Part shown: positions 24,026 through 32,751 of the stretch, one piece after another
How positions within the stretch are numbered: the first letter of the stretch is position 1
Layout: each line of letters opens with the position of its first letter
Source of the DNA: Desulfosarcina widdelii
GTDB lineage: Bacteria > Desulfobacterota > Desulfobacteria > Desulfobacterales > Desulfosarcinaceae
Direction: 5' to 3'
DNA: 64,000 nucleotides
Assembly: GCF_009688965.1 (NCBI RefSeq)
Contig: NZ_AP021875.1
Location: 6,987,001-7,051,000, forward strand
The notes under the pieces: model-generated
What the model was told of the DNA's origin: nothing
Databases searched by the model: none
Seen by the model: the letters and a program-made list of their open reading frames with translations, nothing else
Position numbers and translations under genes: made by a program

Positions 24026-25090
24026 ATGAATCTGATCGAAAAGAGCATTGCAGCGATCAAGCCACTGAATCAGGAAATTCTGGAAAAAGCCAACGAACGG
24101 CTGGCCAACCAGGCCCGGCCCGCCGGCAGTCTGGGCATGCTGGAACCGGTGTCGGCCCGTCTGGCGGCGATTTTCGGAACGCTGGACGTCCGTCTGGACA
24201 ACAAGGTCATCGTTACCTGTGCCGGCGACCATGGGGTGACCGAGGAAGGAGTCAGCCTGTTTCCCCAGGAAGTGACCCCCCAGATGGTGTTAAATTTCGT
24301 CAACCAGGGCGCTTCCATCAACGTGCTGGCCAAACACGCCGGTGCGCGGGTGAGGGTGGCCGATCTGGGCGTCAATTTTGACTTCGACGCGGACCTGCCC
24401 ATTTTCCACAAAAAGATCGGCAAGGGCACGGCCAACTTCGCCGTGGTTCCGGCCATGTCCCGCGAGGATGCCGTGAGAAGTGTCGAGGCCGGAATTGAAA
24501 TCGTCAACGAGCTGCTGGCCGAGGGGCCGCTGGAAATCCTTGGCACCGGAGACATGGGCATCGGCAACACCACACCCTCTTCGGCCGTCATCGCCGCTTT
24601 CTCCGGCATCCCTGTGGATAAACTCACTGGCCGGGGCACCGGCATCGACGATGCCGCCCTGGCCAACAAGATCCGGGTGATCGAAAAGGCCCTTAAGCTG
24701 CACCAACCGGACTCCAAGGATCCACTGGACGTACTGGCCAAGGTGGGCGGCTTCGAGATCGGCGGTCTGGCCGGTCTGGTCATCGGGGCCGCGGCCGCCG
24801 GTATTCCTGTGGTGTGCGATGGGCTTATCGCCACCGCCGGTGCCCTGATCGCCTGTGAACGGGCTCCAGCAGCCAGAAACTACCTGTTTGCCAGCCACCG
24901 CAGCGTAGAGGTTGGACACCGTTTCATGCACGAGCACCTGGGTGTCGAACCGTTGCTGGACCTCCGGCTGAGGCTGGGGGAGGGCACTGGCGCTGCCTTG
25001 GCCATGGAACTGCTCGATGCCGCCACACGGGTATTGTGCGATATTAAAACCTTCGAGGAGGTGGCAATTGTGGACGCCCAGAAGAAATAG
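24026..25090 (+). CDS. cobT: Nicotinate-nucleotide-dimethylbenzimidazole phosphoribosyltransferase
   Basis: CobT moves the phosphoribosyl group from nicotinate mononucleotide to a benzimidazole, activating the lower ligand for attachment to cobinamide (cytoplasm). 354 aa is normal. Visible blocks are RPAGSLGMLEP, CAGDHGVTEEGVSLFPQEVTPQMV, GTGDMGIGNTTPSSA, DGLIATAGALIA and LRLGEGTGAALAM, in which Glu319 aligns with the known catalytic glutamate. TAAGGAGGA precedes the ATG. It follows the BzaF-like gene by about 90 bases and shares its cobalamin riboswitch, so ligand synthesis and activation are expressed together when cobalamin is short. With bzaF alone, the cell would be expected to build 5-hydroxybenzimidazolyl cobamide (inference). 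Confidence 0.97.
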   Translation: MNLIEKSIAAIKPLNQEILEKANERLANQARPAGSLGMLEPVSARLAAIFGTLDVRLDNKVIVTCAGDHGVTEEGVSLFPQEVTPQMVLNFVNQGASINVLAKHAGARVRVADLGVNFDFDADLPIFHKKIGKGTANFAVVPAMSREDAVRSVEAGIEIVNELLAEGPLEILGTGDMGIGNTTPSSAVIAAFSGIPVDKLTGRGTGIDDAALANKIRVIEKALKLHQPDSKDPLDVLAKVGGFEIGGLAGLVIGAAAAGIPVVCDGLIATAGALIACERAPAARNYLFASHRSVEVGHRFMHEHLGVEPLLDLRLRLGEGTGAALAMELLDAATRVLCDIKTFEEVAIVDAQKK

Positions 25091-25144
25091 GGCGTCGAAT
25101 GACGGATTTGCAGGATTGGAGTAAAAATAATAGGTTGCGACTAC

Positions 25145-25170
25145 AAACGGCCTCCGAAAGGGGGCCGTTT
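25145..25170. terminator. Probable bidirectional terminator after cobT
   Basis: The arms aaacggcc (25145-25152) and ggccgttt (25163-25170) form a stem followed by TT on the plus strand; the minus strand has an A/T run next to it as well. It lies between convergent cobT and the C45 hydrolase gene, so it can serve both. Confidence 0.75.
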
Positions 25171-25191
25171 TGCTATGGCCGCAACCCTTAA

Positions 25192-26418
25192 TCAGTAAGC
25201 AGGAAATGACTCGGGGTTGGGTTCATGGCCTGTACCAGATAGCTCCTGCATCAGATTGAATCCGACATAAGGGCCATAACTCGCAGGGATGTAGTCTGAC
25301 TCCGGTGGAATCGCAATCCAAAAGTCGAGGGTCGCTGGTGAAAAAATAATGGATTGTCGGTTGTGGACAACAGGGTTCCAGCGCCAGGAGATTCTGGGCG
25401 TTCTGACAAGCTCGATTGCTTTCTGAATGTCCATATTTCCCCGATTTTTTTCCAGGAACCGGTTTCCAAAATTCAATCTTCTCGTGGAAGGAGATGTAAT
25501 GTTTTTCGAGGGAATCATGCATGCATGATTGGCCATTGCCAGATAACCATTTGTCATATCAATGCTTGCGATCTCGTTGTTGGCAAATTCAAAGATTGAT
25601 GCGGTTTTCTTACTTGATGCAAAAATCAGCTTTGCAGGATACGCGTTCAGCCTTCTTAAAATCATTCCAACATCATCGATTGATTTTGAATATTGCAGCA
25701 GTTTTCTTGATAGCTGATCAATGGGCGTTACATCCCATTGAGTCTGTTGAATTTGAATATTGTTTTCCGAGACGGTGATCCCCTTTTCATTCATTCCAGT
25801 TTCGCCGGAAACCCATCCAGGATTCAACAGCGCTGCAAAGCCGTATCCTTTTTGCGGTTTAATGATGTATAGGATCATCTTCTTCCACAAAGGGATTTTA
25901 TTGCTGATATCAATTTGCCTGACGGTGATAATGTTTGATTCAGTCTGCCTGAACGAAAATGCAAAACACTTGCCGTGTTCAGAAATGGTTACAAGCGTAT
26001 TTAAAAAGAGAATCTTGTCATATTCAATACTTGCGCCGTCAGCGATCCCCTTCATTTCAGCAATGTACTCTTCGGGAAGATATCTCTCTAAGCTTCTTGA
26101 CAATGGAAGCCATTTTCCATCTGGCGTGTTTTTAAGCTTTTCATATGCATCCCAACAATATTGGTTGGCATCCATGATTTCATTTTTACATAATTTTCCG
26201 TGGGCAAAGCCAATTTCATAAGGTGTCCCTGTCAGATATACGACAGTCACCCCGTGCTTGATGTATTTTTTGCTTTGATGGAAATGAGCTGTTTCCTCAA
26301 TGGGTCGGTTGAGCAACTCCTGGACATTACCGTTCCGCCCCCCGCACCCGGAGGCAACCAATGCAAACGCAGAGAACAAAATCGATAGGAATACGGTATC
26401 TGGCCTTGAATATTTCAT
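25192..26418 (-). CDS. C45-family autoproteolytic acyltransferase/hydrolase, lipoprotein
   Basis: A 408-aa N-terminal-nucleophile hydrolase of peptidase family C45 (acyl-CoA:6-aminopenicillanate acyltransferase type). The enzyme is made as a precursor and cut before a cysteine that becomes the nucleophile. Here the likely site is HGKC-FAFSF with Cys151, after the DGASIEYDKILFLNTL segment typical of the pro-part; GWVSGETGMNEKGITVSEN follows. A signal peptide with lipobox VASGC (Cys25) makes it an envelope lipoprotein. It is the last of five same-strand lipoprotein hydrolases. Substrates of such enzymes include amides and lactams; the natural one is not visible. The gene overlaps no neighbour and has a terminator after it. 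Confidence 0.8.
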   Translation of the reverse strand: MKYSRPDTVFLSILFSAFALVASGCGGRNGNVQELLNRPIEETAHFHQSKKYIKHGVTVVYLTGTPYEIGFAHGKLCKNEIMDANQYCWDAYEKLKNTPDGKWLPLSRSLERYLPEEYIAEMKGIADGASIEYDKILFLNTLVTISEHGKCFAFSFRQTESNIITVRQIDISNKIPLWKKMILYIIKPQKGYGFAALLNPGWVSGETGMNEKGITVSENNIQIQQTQWDVTPIDQLSRKLLQYSKSIDDVGMILRRLNAYPAKLIFASSKKTASIFEFANNEIASIDMTNGYLAMANHACMIPSKNITSPSTRRLNFGNRFLEKNRGNMDIQKAIELVRTPRISWRWNPVVHNRQSIIFSPATLDFWIAIPPESDYIPASYGPYVGFNLMQELSGTGHEPNPESFPAY

Positions 26419-26511
26419 CGGTACGCCTCAGGGTGTAATGGTCAATTATTAAAAAATCTTGTCAATGCAAGCGATCAGTAAGCGTTCGATTTTAGAATTG
26501 CCGCCCCTTTT

Positions 26512-27735
26512 TTATTCGATACCCGGCAAATCCGCTAACGAAGAATAATGCGCCTTTATTCTGTTGATCGCCTTGAAAAGGTGGTTGTGTGAAGCACGGA
26601 CATTTGTTGCAAGTAGAACGGCATTCTTTCTTTTTGGATCTACAACGACTTGAGCAATGAAGCCTGAATTGCCGCCAGGGTGCCACAGCAGATTTTCTTT
26701 TTTGTCTATATCCAAAGTATACCAACCCAAAGCATAGTTCAGTGAAGGGATGCCATACCCTCTTTCTTCTGCACCCGCTCGCCAAATCGACGAATCAGGA
26801 GGCGAATGCAGGGTGCTTATGGTATCGGTTTCAAGAACCACTCCTTCATCTCCACCGATTCCTAAATGCAAGAGAATAAATTTTGCCCAATCTCTGATTG
26901 AAATGTGAATGGCAGCCGCAGGAGCCATGTAGTCAGGAAAATCTCCAGGGTGCACCGTGCGGAAAAAGCCGGAATGGCCCACAGGCTGGTATTCCGAATC
27001 AAATTTTACAGGCGGTCCGAACCCTGCTGTGTGCAGTCCCATGGGGCTGAATACTTCCTCTGTCATTAGCTGCTCAAAGGGTTTTCCCATAATTTTTTCA
27101 AGCATCGCTCCGGCTATCAGATAACCACTGTTGGAGTAGAAAACTGAGTGGCCTGGCTTGTCAGCCAAACGCTGTTTCACATTTTCTTTTACATACTTTG
27201 CTCTCATCGTCACCGGTGATCGCCGATCATTCCACCAGTTGTCGATGAATTGAGCGGTCAAGTTTTTACTGGTGAGATGGTCTATCCATTCGGGTAGTCC
27301 GGCTCTGTGGGAAAGCAACTGAATCAGGGTGATATCCTCGTATTCGCTTCTCATATCAAGATCGGGAAAAGCCTCTTTTAACTTCGTGTCCCATTGCAAA
27401 TACCCTTTTTGAATTAAGACGGCGCTTAAAGTCGCAGTAAATGCCTTGGAACAGGAGGCAATCAAAAACTGATCGTCAACAGACACCCAATTATTTGTGT
27501 TAGCCCTTCTGGTTCCCACAGCGGCGGCCGCATCAATTTTGCCGTCAAGGACAATTGCAGCCACCAGGGCAGGCAACCTTTCCTGGATCCTTATTGATTC
27601 GAGCAACTCAGCCAAATCAGAATCGCCAGAGCGAGGTAAAATTGGAGCTGGTATGGTTGCGCATCCTAAAAAAAATATGCAAAAAAGGAATGACCCCAAA
27701 TAGGCAAGAACAAACCTCTTTTTAATTTGGCACAT
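26512..27735 (-). CDS. SxxK serine hydrolase (beta-lactamase/class C-like), lipoprotein
   Basis: A 407-aa secreted serine hydrolase of the beta-lactamase/D-Ala-D-Ala carboxypeptidase fold (PF00144 group). Motif 1 SCSK holds Ser94 and Lys97, motif 2 is YSNSGY (Tyr-x-Asn), and motif 3 is HPGGNSG (His-x-Gly type). A hydrophobic leader ends in FFLGC, a plausible lipobox. The ATG at 27735 is used because the TTG at 27750 lies only five codons upstream. The gene follows the alpha/beta hydrolase with 28 bases between, so they are cotranscribed. PF00144 proteins are mostly esterases or peptidases; resistance to beta-lactams should not be assumed. Confidence 0.82.
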   Translation of the reverse strand: MCQIKKRFVLAYLGSFLFCIFFLGCATIPAPILPRSGDSDLAELLESIRIQERLPALVAAIVLDGKIDAAAAVGTRRANTNNWVSVDDQFLIASCSKAFTATLSAVLIQKGYLQWDTKLKEAFPDLDMRSEYEDITLIQLLSHRAGLPEWIDHLTSKNLTAQFIDNWWNDRRSPVTMRAKYVKENVKQRLADKPGHSVFYSNSGYLIAGAMLEKIMGKPFEQLMTEEVFSPMGLHTAGFGPPVKFDSEYQPVGHSGFFRTVHPGDFPDYMAPAAAIHISIRDWAKFILLHLGIGGDEGVVLETDTISTLHSPPDSSIWRAGAEERGYGIPSLNYALGWYTLDIDKKENLLWHPGGNSGFIAQVVVDPKRKNAVLLATNVRASHNHLFKAINRIKAHYSSLADLPGIE

Positions 27736-27763
27736 ATGTTTATTGTCCAACTGCAGTCAATCG

Positions 27764-28801
27764 TTAATGACCCGCCAGTAAACGCACGACAAACCACTCG
27801 GTAATTGTATCCAGCACCGAATCCGGTACCTTGGCCCCCTTCCGAAGAAGTTTCAGGTAGCCACTCATCCGGCCATCCTTGTCCGGCAGAAAAGGGTGGT
27901 TGACGTCCTTGAAAATCCGTACGGTGACATCCGGATTTCCGCTCGACCGCATGGCCTGTGCCAGGTAGTGAGCATGCTCCACGGGAACGTGTGCGTCTTT
28001 GTCGCCATGGAGGATCAATACCGGGCAATTCACCCTTTTGGCGGTCGGCAGGGGCATGTACTCCAGGAAAAAGGCAAACCATGGTTTGGCTTTGCCTTCC
28101 CGGACCGCCGCCCGGAGGCCTTCCATTTTAGCCGCCAGCACTTTTTCCTTTTCTTCTTCGGTTAGTTTTTCGTCGCGTTCGATATCATAACGGAACTGGT
28201 GTTCCTGAATCTTCCAGCCGTTGGTGGCGCAGCCGGCCATGATCACCAGGGCGCAGATGTTCGGGTCTGTGGCGGCAATCAATGGTCCGATATTCCCTCC
28301 CTCGCTCAATCCCAGGAGACCAATTCGGGATGGATCGATCTCCGAGCGGTTTCGCAGGAAGTCCACCATGGCTCGATTGTCGTCGGCCCTCTCGACGGTG
28401 GTGGCATCGCGCAGTGGTCCACCTTCGGAGCAGCCGTACCCCCTATCGTCCATTCGCAGCACGGCGATGCCGCTGCTCGACAACGCGTCGGCAATTTGGC
28501 GAAAAGGCCGGTACGCAGACGCAGGCCAGAGCCAATGGCCCATCATATCTCTGTTTTGGGGGCTTGATCCAGTAATCAGTACCACCGCAGGATGGGGTGG
28601 CGGACGGTCGGATGGCAACGTCAGGGTGCCGGCCAGCGTGTGGCCTGCCGGGGCTTTCAGGCTGACTTCTTCTGCCCTATAGTTTGCGTTGGCGGGGGGC
28701 GCATAATGGGCGGCAGGGTAGCAGGGGATTTTCGAACAGGCTTGGAAAATCAGAGCGCTCACGATGAAGGTGAATACCGTTGCTGAAATCCCTTTGCGCA
28801 C
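27764..28801 (-). CDS. Alpha/beta hydrolase (dienelactone-hydrolase/acyl-peptidase-like), lipoprotein
   Basis: A 345-aa serine hydrolase. The GTG at 28801 is chosen because an AAGGAGGT ribosome site lies directly before it, and residues 1-21 (RKGISATVFTFIVSALIFQAC) then make a clean leader with a lipoprotein-type FQAC. The alpha/beta hydrolase core has VLITGSSPQNRD (oxyanion region), MDDRGYGCSEG, the nucleophile elbow GLSEGG with Ser166, and LILHGDKDAHVP plus a late histidine in KDVNHPF for the Asp-His partners. This pattern fits the S9-like/BAAT hydrolase group. It is upstream of the beta-lactamase-like gene at 26512 and belongs to a five-gene run of lipoprotein hydrolases on the same strand. 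Confidence 0.85.
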   Translation of the reverse strand: MRKGISATVFTFIVSALIFQACSKIPCYPAAHYAPPANANYRAEEVSLKAPAGHTLAGTLTLPSDRPPPHPAVVLITGSSPQNRDMMGHWLWPASAYRPFRQIADALSSSGIAVLRMDDRGYGCSEGGPLRDATTVERADDNRAMVDFLRNRSEIDPSRIGLLGLSEGGNIGPLIAATDPNICALVIMAGCATNGWKIQEHQFRYDIERDEKLTEEEKEKVLAAKMEGLRAAVREGKAKPWFAFFLEYMPLPTAKRVNCPVLILHGDKDAHVPVEHAHYLAQAMRSSGNPDVTVRIFKDVNHPFLPDKDGRMSGYLKLLRKGAKVPDSVLDTITEWFVVRLLAGH

Positions 28802-29017
28802 CGGACCTCCTTGCTGCCGGATGGCCGTTTTTGACCTTGAAGTATTCACACTCGTCAAGAGTGTTCACCGAGCGTCTATTTTAACTAAACGCTTCTTCAA
28901 GATTATTTGCCGACGGTTGTATCTATCAAGAATGTTAAAAAAATTGCATTTAGCAATTGGGTGCATTTCTTTTATTCCACTGCATTTGATAGCTAAGACA
29001 TGATTTTCATCGATAGG

Positions 29018-30460
29018 TCAGGGTGGCTGAATTCGTTCGTAAACCCTTTTGCCGAAAAGGAAGCGAGCTTCAAAGCGTTCTGGTTGTTTGGCCTGATCAG
29101 ATAAAAACTTGAAGTATAAGTGTCCTGTTCGACCTGAATAGCCAATGAATCGATTCGGCCCGATGGGAGAGGCAGGAATGCGCCACCAAAAGGCAGGCCA
29201 TACGTTAATTCCAGCTGCTCCGAGAGTGACCGTTGCCTCTTCACCAGTCTCGAGATGTCGATATCGACCGGCATATCTGGATAGTTGACCGCTCTGCATC
29301 GAAAAAGGCTTGGGTGTTGCGAGGCCGGTTACCGCAGGCAATACATAATCTTCCATCATGATGAAGTTGCGATTATGGCCACCTGAGTTGTCGATGGGTT
29401 GGGCAGTGAAGACTGCAACCAGACGTAGTTCAGGAACTACAAAAATGTGCTGTCCACCGCGGCCAGAGGCAAAAAAAAGGTCGACCAGTTGGTCATCGAT
29501 TACCGCCTGTCCCAAGCGCCATTGATATCCATATCCCCACCCATATTCAGCGGTCACTCGTTTAGTCAGAGAGGCCTTCACCCATTCTTCGCTTACAACC
29601 CGATCATCTTGCCAAACACCCTTATCCAGCATCAACTGGCCGATCTTGGCCATATCGCGCGGGCGAAGGTACAATCCACCCTGGCAGTTTACGACGCCAA
29701 GGGGGCTGCGGTGCCAACCTTCGATATAGATCCCCATGGGATGAAACAAATACCGTTCCGCAAACTCTCCCAGGTCCATGCCGGAAGCCCGTGAGACAAT
29801 TTCTCCCAGCAGCACCGTCATACCGCCAGCATAGTTAAAACGGGTTCCCGGCGGTTCGACCAATTGATGGTTGAGTATAAAAGGAAGCCAGTCGTCACCA
29901 TCCGTCATGGCACGGATGCTGTTTTTTGGATCGCTGAGGGGACGACTACGCTCATCCCAATCCGTGCCGTGAGCCATAGTCAGCAAATTTCCTATAGTAA
30001 TCGGATAGGGTTTGTCGATCCATTCGATACCACGATAGTCGTCGAAATAGGTGTGAACGGGATCATCCACTCCGATCAAACCTTGGTCAACGGCAATACC
30101 GACAAGTATCGAAGTCACACTCTTCGATACAGAGTGCATCTCGTAGAATTGGTAGCGATGATGGCTATTAAAATATTCCTCAAAAACCAACTTGCCGTCT
30201 TTAACGATCAGGACGCTGTAAACCCGCGGAAAGGTTTTATCACGGATCCGGCTGGCCAATGCGGCTAATGGTTGTTGACGAATGCCCGCCGCTTCCAGCG
30301 ATTGGGTTTTCCATCCGTCCCGGTCAACTTGTGGCACTTCGTAACGATAGCTGGGATCAATGTCTTGTTTTTCAACAGGAATCGGCCGGGAGAATGCGCA
30401 GGCATTAAGAGCCAGGGTTAGGATCAACCCAATGAACCAACCGGGGGGCATCGTATTCAT
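29018..30460 (-). CDS. SxxK serine hydrolase (beta-lactamase-like), lipoprotein
   Basis: A 480-aa protein with the beta-lactamase fold. Motif 1 SVSK (Ser110, Lys113), motif 2 Y-A-G (FNYAGGMTVLLGE) where most family members have Y-x-N, and GRGGQHIFV as the late Gly-rich motif. The leader IGLILTLALNAC ends in a lipobox-like LNAC. I prefer the ATG at 30460 with the AGGAAC upstream because the TTG-initiated ORF at 30556 would add an unneeded 32-residue extension without a signal peptide. After the catalytic domain come about 100 residues (QLSRYAGRYRHLETGEEATVTL) of a beta-barrel-like C-terminal segment. The Asn-to-Gly change in motif 2 may affect activity. The substrate is unknown. Confidence 0.82.
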   Translation of the reverse strand: MNTMPPGWFIGLILTLALNACAFSRPIPVEKQDIDPSYRYEVPQVDRDGWKTQSLEAAGIRQQPLAALASRIRDKTFPRVYSVLIVKDGKLVFEEYFNSHHRYQFYEMHSVSKSVTSILVGIAVDQGLIGVDDPVHTYFDDYRGIEWIDKPYPITIGNLLTMAHGTDWDERSRPLSDPKNSIRAMTDGDDWLPFILNHQLVEPPGTRFNYAGGMTVLLGEIVSRASGMDLGEFAERYLFHPMGIYIEGWHRSPLGVVNCQGGLYLRPRDMAKIGQLMLDKGVWQDDRVVSEEWVKASLTKRVTAEYGWGYGYQWRLGQAVIDDQLVDLFFASGRGGQHIFVVPELRLVAVFTAQPIDNSGGHNRNFIMMEDYVLPAVTGLATPKPFSMQSGQLSRYAGRYRHLETGEEATVTLGAAGINVWPAFWWRIPASPIGPNRFIGYSGRTGHLYFKFLSDQAKQPERFEARFLFGKRVYERIQPP

Positions 30461-30587
30461 TCTGTTCCTGAGTTCTACCATTTTGGGATCTATAGATGGA
30501 GGCGATTCCACTTGCAAGCATATGATGGTTGAGAAGTAATCTTTCATTTTATCCATAGTCCTGAATGAATGCCAAGGTCCTTCGTTA

Positions 30588-31754
30588 TCAACGCAAATGC
30601 CCGGTCACTGCCCGTAGAAGGCCGATGAATATGGTCTCTAAGCCCTGATCCCGATCATCATTGATCAACACGGCGATTGTTGTTTCGAGATCCGGCAAAT
30701 ACATTACCAGCGATTTGAAACCAAACGTATTTCCGCCGTGGCCCCACATGCGGACACCACCGATGCCGAAAGCCTTTTCTGTCAGTTCTGCGTCCAAATA
30801 CATCAACCCAAGACCATAGCCTGATAAGGGTGGGTCATTCGGCGCCGGAGAATGAAATGATGTCATTTGCCCAAGGTATTCGGCAGGCAGCACCTGTTTT
30901 TCATAAAATAGAAAATGAATCCAACGTGCCAGATCAGCAGAGGTGGTATAAATCAGGTGAGGCGAGGTGGTAGTCCAGGGCTGAGGTTTGGGGGCCAAGT
31001 CCACATAGCCGGCTGAACTCCAGTTATTGGCGATAATTATCTTGGAAGGCGCGCTGCCTAATGGATCAATACACACTGTGTGCGTTAAATTTAAAGGAAT
31101 GAAGTAGCGCGTTTTAAGCGCATTGGAAATATCCGTCTGTAGTATTTTTTCGGCAATCATCCGCAGTAAAATGTAGTTGGTCGTAGAATAGTGCCATCCG
31201 CCGCCGGGTGGAAAATAGGGTGCAGATACCAGTTCGTTTAGGATGGTTTTCTGTTCCCATATCTTTGTCGATTGATAAATCATCTGCCATGGAGAGTCGG
31301 GGTGCTTCACGAAATCGAACACCCCGCTTGTATGATTGAGCAACTGGCGAACGGTTATTCCACCATCAATGTTCGGATAATGATCCAGCCATTTGCTTAT
31401 CGAATCATCCAGCTTAAGCCTGCCTTCGTGACAAAGCTGAAGGATAAGGGTTGCCAGGTAATTTTTACCGACACTGCCAATATCGAAAAGCATATCCGGC
31501 GTTATAAATGTTTCAGTGGTTGGATCAGACATACCATTGACCCCGGTCCAGATGGGTTGATCGGCTACGATTACTGATGCCGAGGCCCCAATAACGGTTT
31601 CTTTCTCTCGTGCTCCATCCAATGCGGATTGCAGTGTTTGTGGGAGTGGCAAGTCAGAAGATATAAAGTGTTTTTGGGCAGTCGTTTGGCCGGCACATCC
31701 ATAAAGGCCAAGCGTAAAAACCGTCACAAAGTATAATAGCAGATAATATTTCAT
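30588..31754 (-). CDS. SxxK serine hydrolase (beta-lactamase-like), lipoprotein
   Basis: A 388-aa protein of the same fold as its neighbours. Motif 1 is SVGK (Ser94, Lys97), motif 2 is Y-S-T (WHYSTTNYILL) and motif 3 is HGGNTFG. The leader MKYYLLLYFVTVFTLGLYGC ends in LYGC, a lipobox, so the ATG at 31754 is chosen over 31808. It is the first gene of the five-gene lipoprotein-hydrolase run and may carry the run's promoter in the AT-rich 31755-31900 region. The gene downstream starts 128 bases after its stop. The function is predicted only at the level of a periplasmic or outer-membrane esterase or peptidase. Confidence 0.82.
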   Translation of the reverse strand: MKYYLLLYFVTVFTLGLYGCAGQTTAQKHFISSDLPLPQTLQSALDGAREKETVIGASASVIVADQPIWTGVNGMSDPTTETFITPDMLFDIGSVGKNYLATLILQLCHEGRLKLDDSISKWLDHYPNIDGGITVRQLLNHTSGVFDFVKHPDSPWQMIYQSTKIWEQKTILNELVSAPYFPPGGGWHYSTTNYILLRMIAEKILQTDISNALKTRYFIPLNLTHTVCIDPLGSAPSKIIIANNWSSAGYVDLAPKPQPWTTTSPHLIYTTSADLARWIHFLFYEKQVLPAEYLGQMTSFHSPAPNDPPLSGYGLGLMYLDAELTEKAFGIGGVRMWGHGGNTFGFKSLVMYLPDLETTIAVLINDDRDQGLETIFIGLLRAVTGHLR

Positions 31755-32260
31755 TTCAGATCTCAACTGGTGCCAATGATCAAGCTGTGTATGAACAGCA
31801 ATATCCATGAAATATGGTGTCGATTGATGACACTATTTCTAATTTTCTAAAAAAGGCGGGATAAAAGTAAGCGACTATGATTATCAATAGAATGGATTTG
31901 AAGCGGTGGTCAAGGGGCAACCCAAATTGTATGTATTGTGACCTCGATTTACACCTGCCGCTCAAGCTTGGTTGCGCGTATCGTACGAAAACAGGGTTAC
32001 TGGAAAAGGCAGATACCTAGTACGTTTCCGAGTGACAGATTGAGGGCAGGCGAGCAAGCCCGCAGGGTAACGCTCGCAGAGCCGGCGCTGCTCTGTAAAT
32101 CGGGTCGCCATTGAAAATTCTGATCGCTACCTATTGCCATTTTTTAAACAAAGAAGTGAAGCTCCTTTGTGTAAAGAGCCATCCGGAGTGATCCGGTGGT
32201 AATGTAGTTTATCAGTCCGCCGTTAGGCAGCTGAGATACATACACGAAAGGAGCCTCACC
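31755..32260. other. Non-coding interval before the IS110 remnant
   Basis: About 500 bases without a supported gene. The left part should hold the promoter of the leftward hydrolase run. The right part (from about 32100) has base-pairing segments such as gctcctttgtgtaaagagc and lies directly before the IS110-type reading frame, where many IS110-group elements encode a structured guide (bridge) RNA. A gcgagcaagcccgcagg...cgctcgc palindrome at about 32046-32073 also stands out. Confidence 0.45.
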
Positions 32261-32731
32261 ATGAAAAAGTCAAGCATCTATCCGAATCGAAGTCAAGAAC
32301 TGCTGACCCTATTCGAAAAGGCAGGCAATCCATCAGAACTGATGTGTGTACCCATCGATTACGCCAAAAAGGATCATCTGGTCATGTTCTGTAATGGAAA
32401 CGGTGAGGTTCTACGCAAGCCATTTTCGGTCAAGAATTCCGTTGATGGCATGAAGTACCTCATCGACCAGGTAGGCCGTTCTTGCCGTCATCGGCATATT
32501 CAGTCTGACCATGTCTTTTTCGATGGCGAAGATGTCAACTCGTATGCTGAGAACTTCGCCAACACAATTCGGGCCAATGGGTGGTTGGTGGCCAACGTGA
32601 ATGCCCATGATGCCAAGAAGCAACGTGAGAAATTACAGGCCAGCACGGACCGGCTGGATCTGATGGGCATTGCCGAAAGATCCTGCAGTTGCCATAAAAT
32701 TCATAGCGTTAAACGAACCTGTGCCGAATAA
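32261..32731 (+). pseudogene. Truncated IS110-family transposase
   Basis: The 156-aa frame has the N-terminal DEDD transposase domain: VPIDYAKKDHLVMFCNGNGEVL (first Asp with the AKK motif) and a DHVFFDGEDVNSYAENFANTIRANGWLVANVNAHDAKKQREK segment. Intact IS110 transposases are 300-450 residues; here the frame ends after about 140 recognisable residues with unrelated sequence (RSCSCHKIHSVKRTCAE). The C-terminal Tnp20 domain with its serine is missing. A GAAAGGAGCC ribosome site is still in place. The remaining part ends 21 bases before the convergent glucokinase stop, so a deletion probably removed the rest. It is inactive. Confidence 0.78.
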
Positions 32732-32751
32732 CAAAAACCGATTTGCATCGA

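Noticed and set aside
26512..31754. Beta-lactam resistance island
   Set aside because: The SxxK proteins belong to the broad PF00144-type group, of which most members are esterases or peptidases; no dedicated resistance context.
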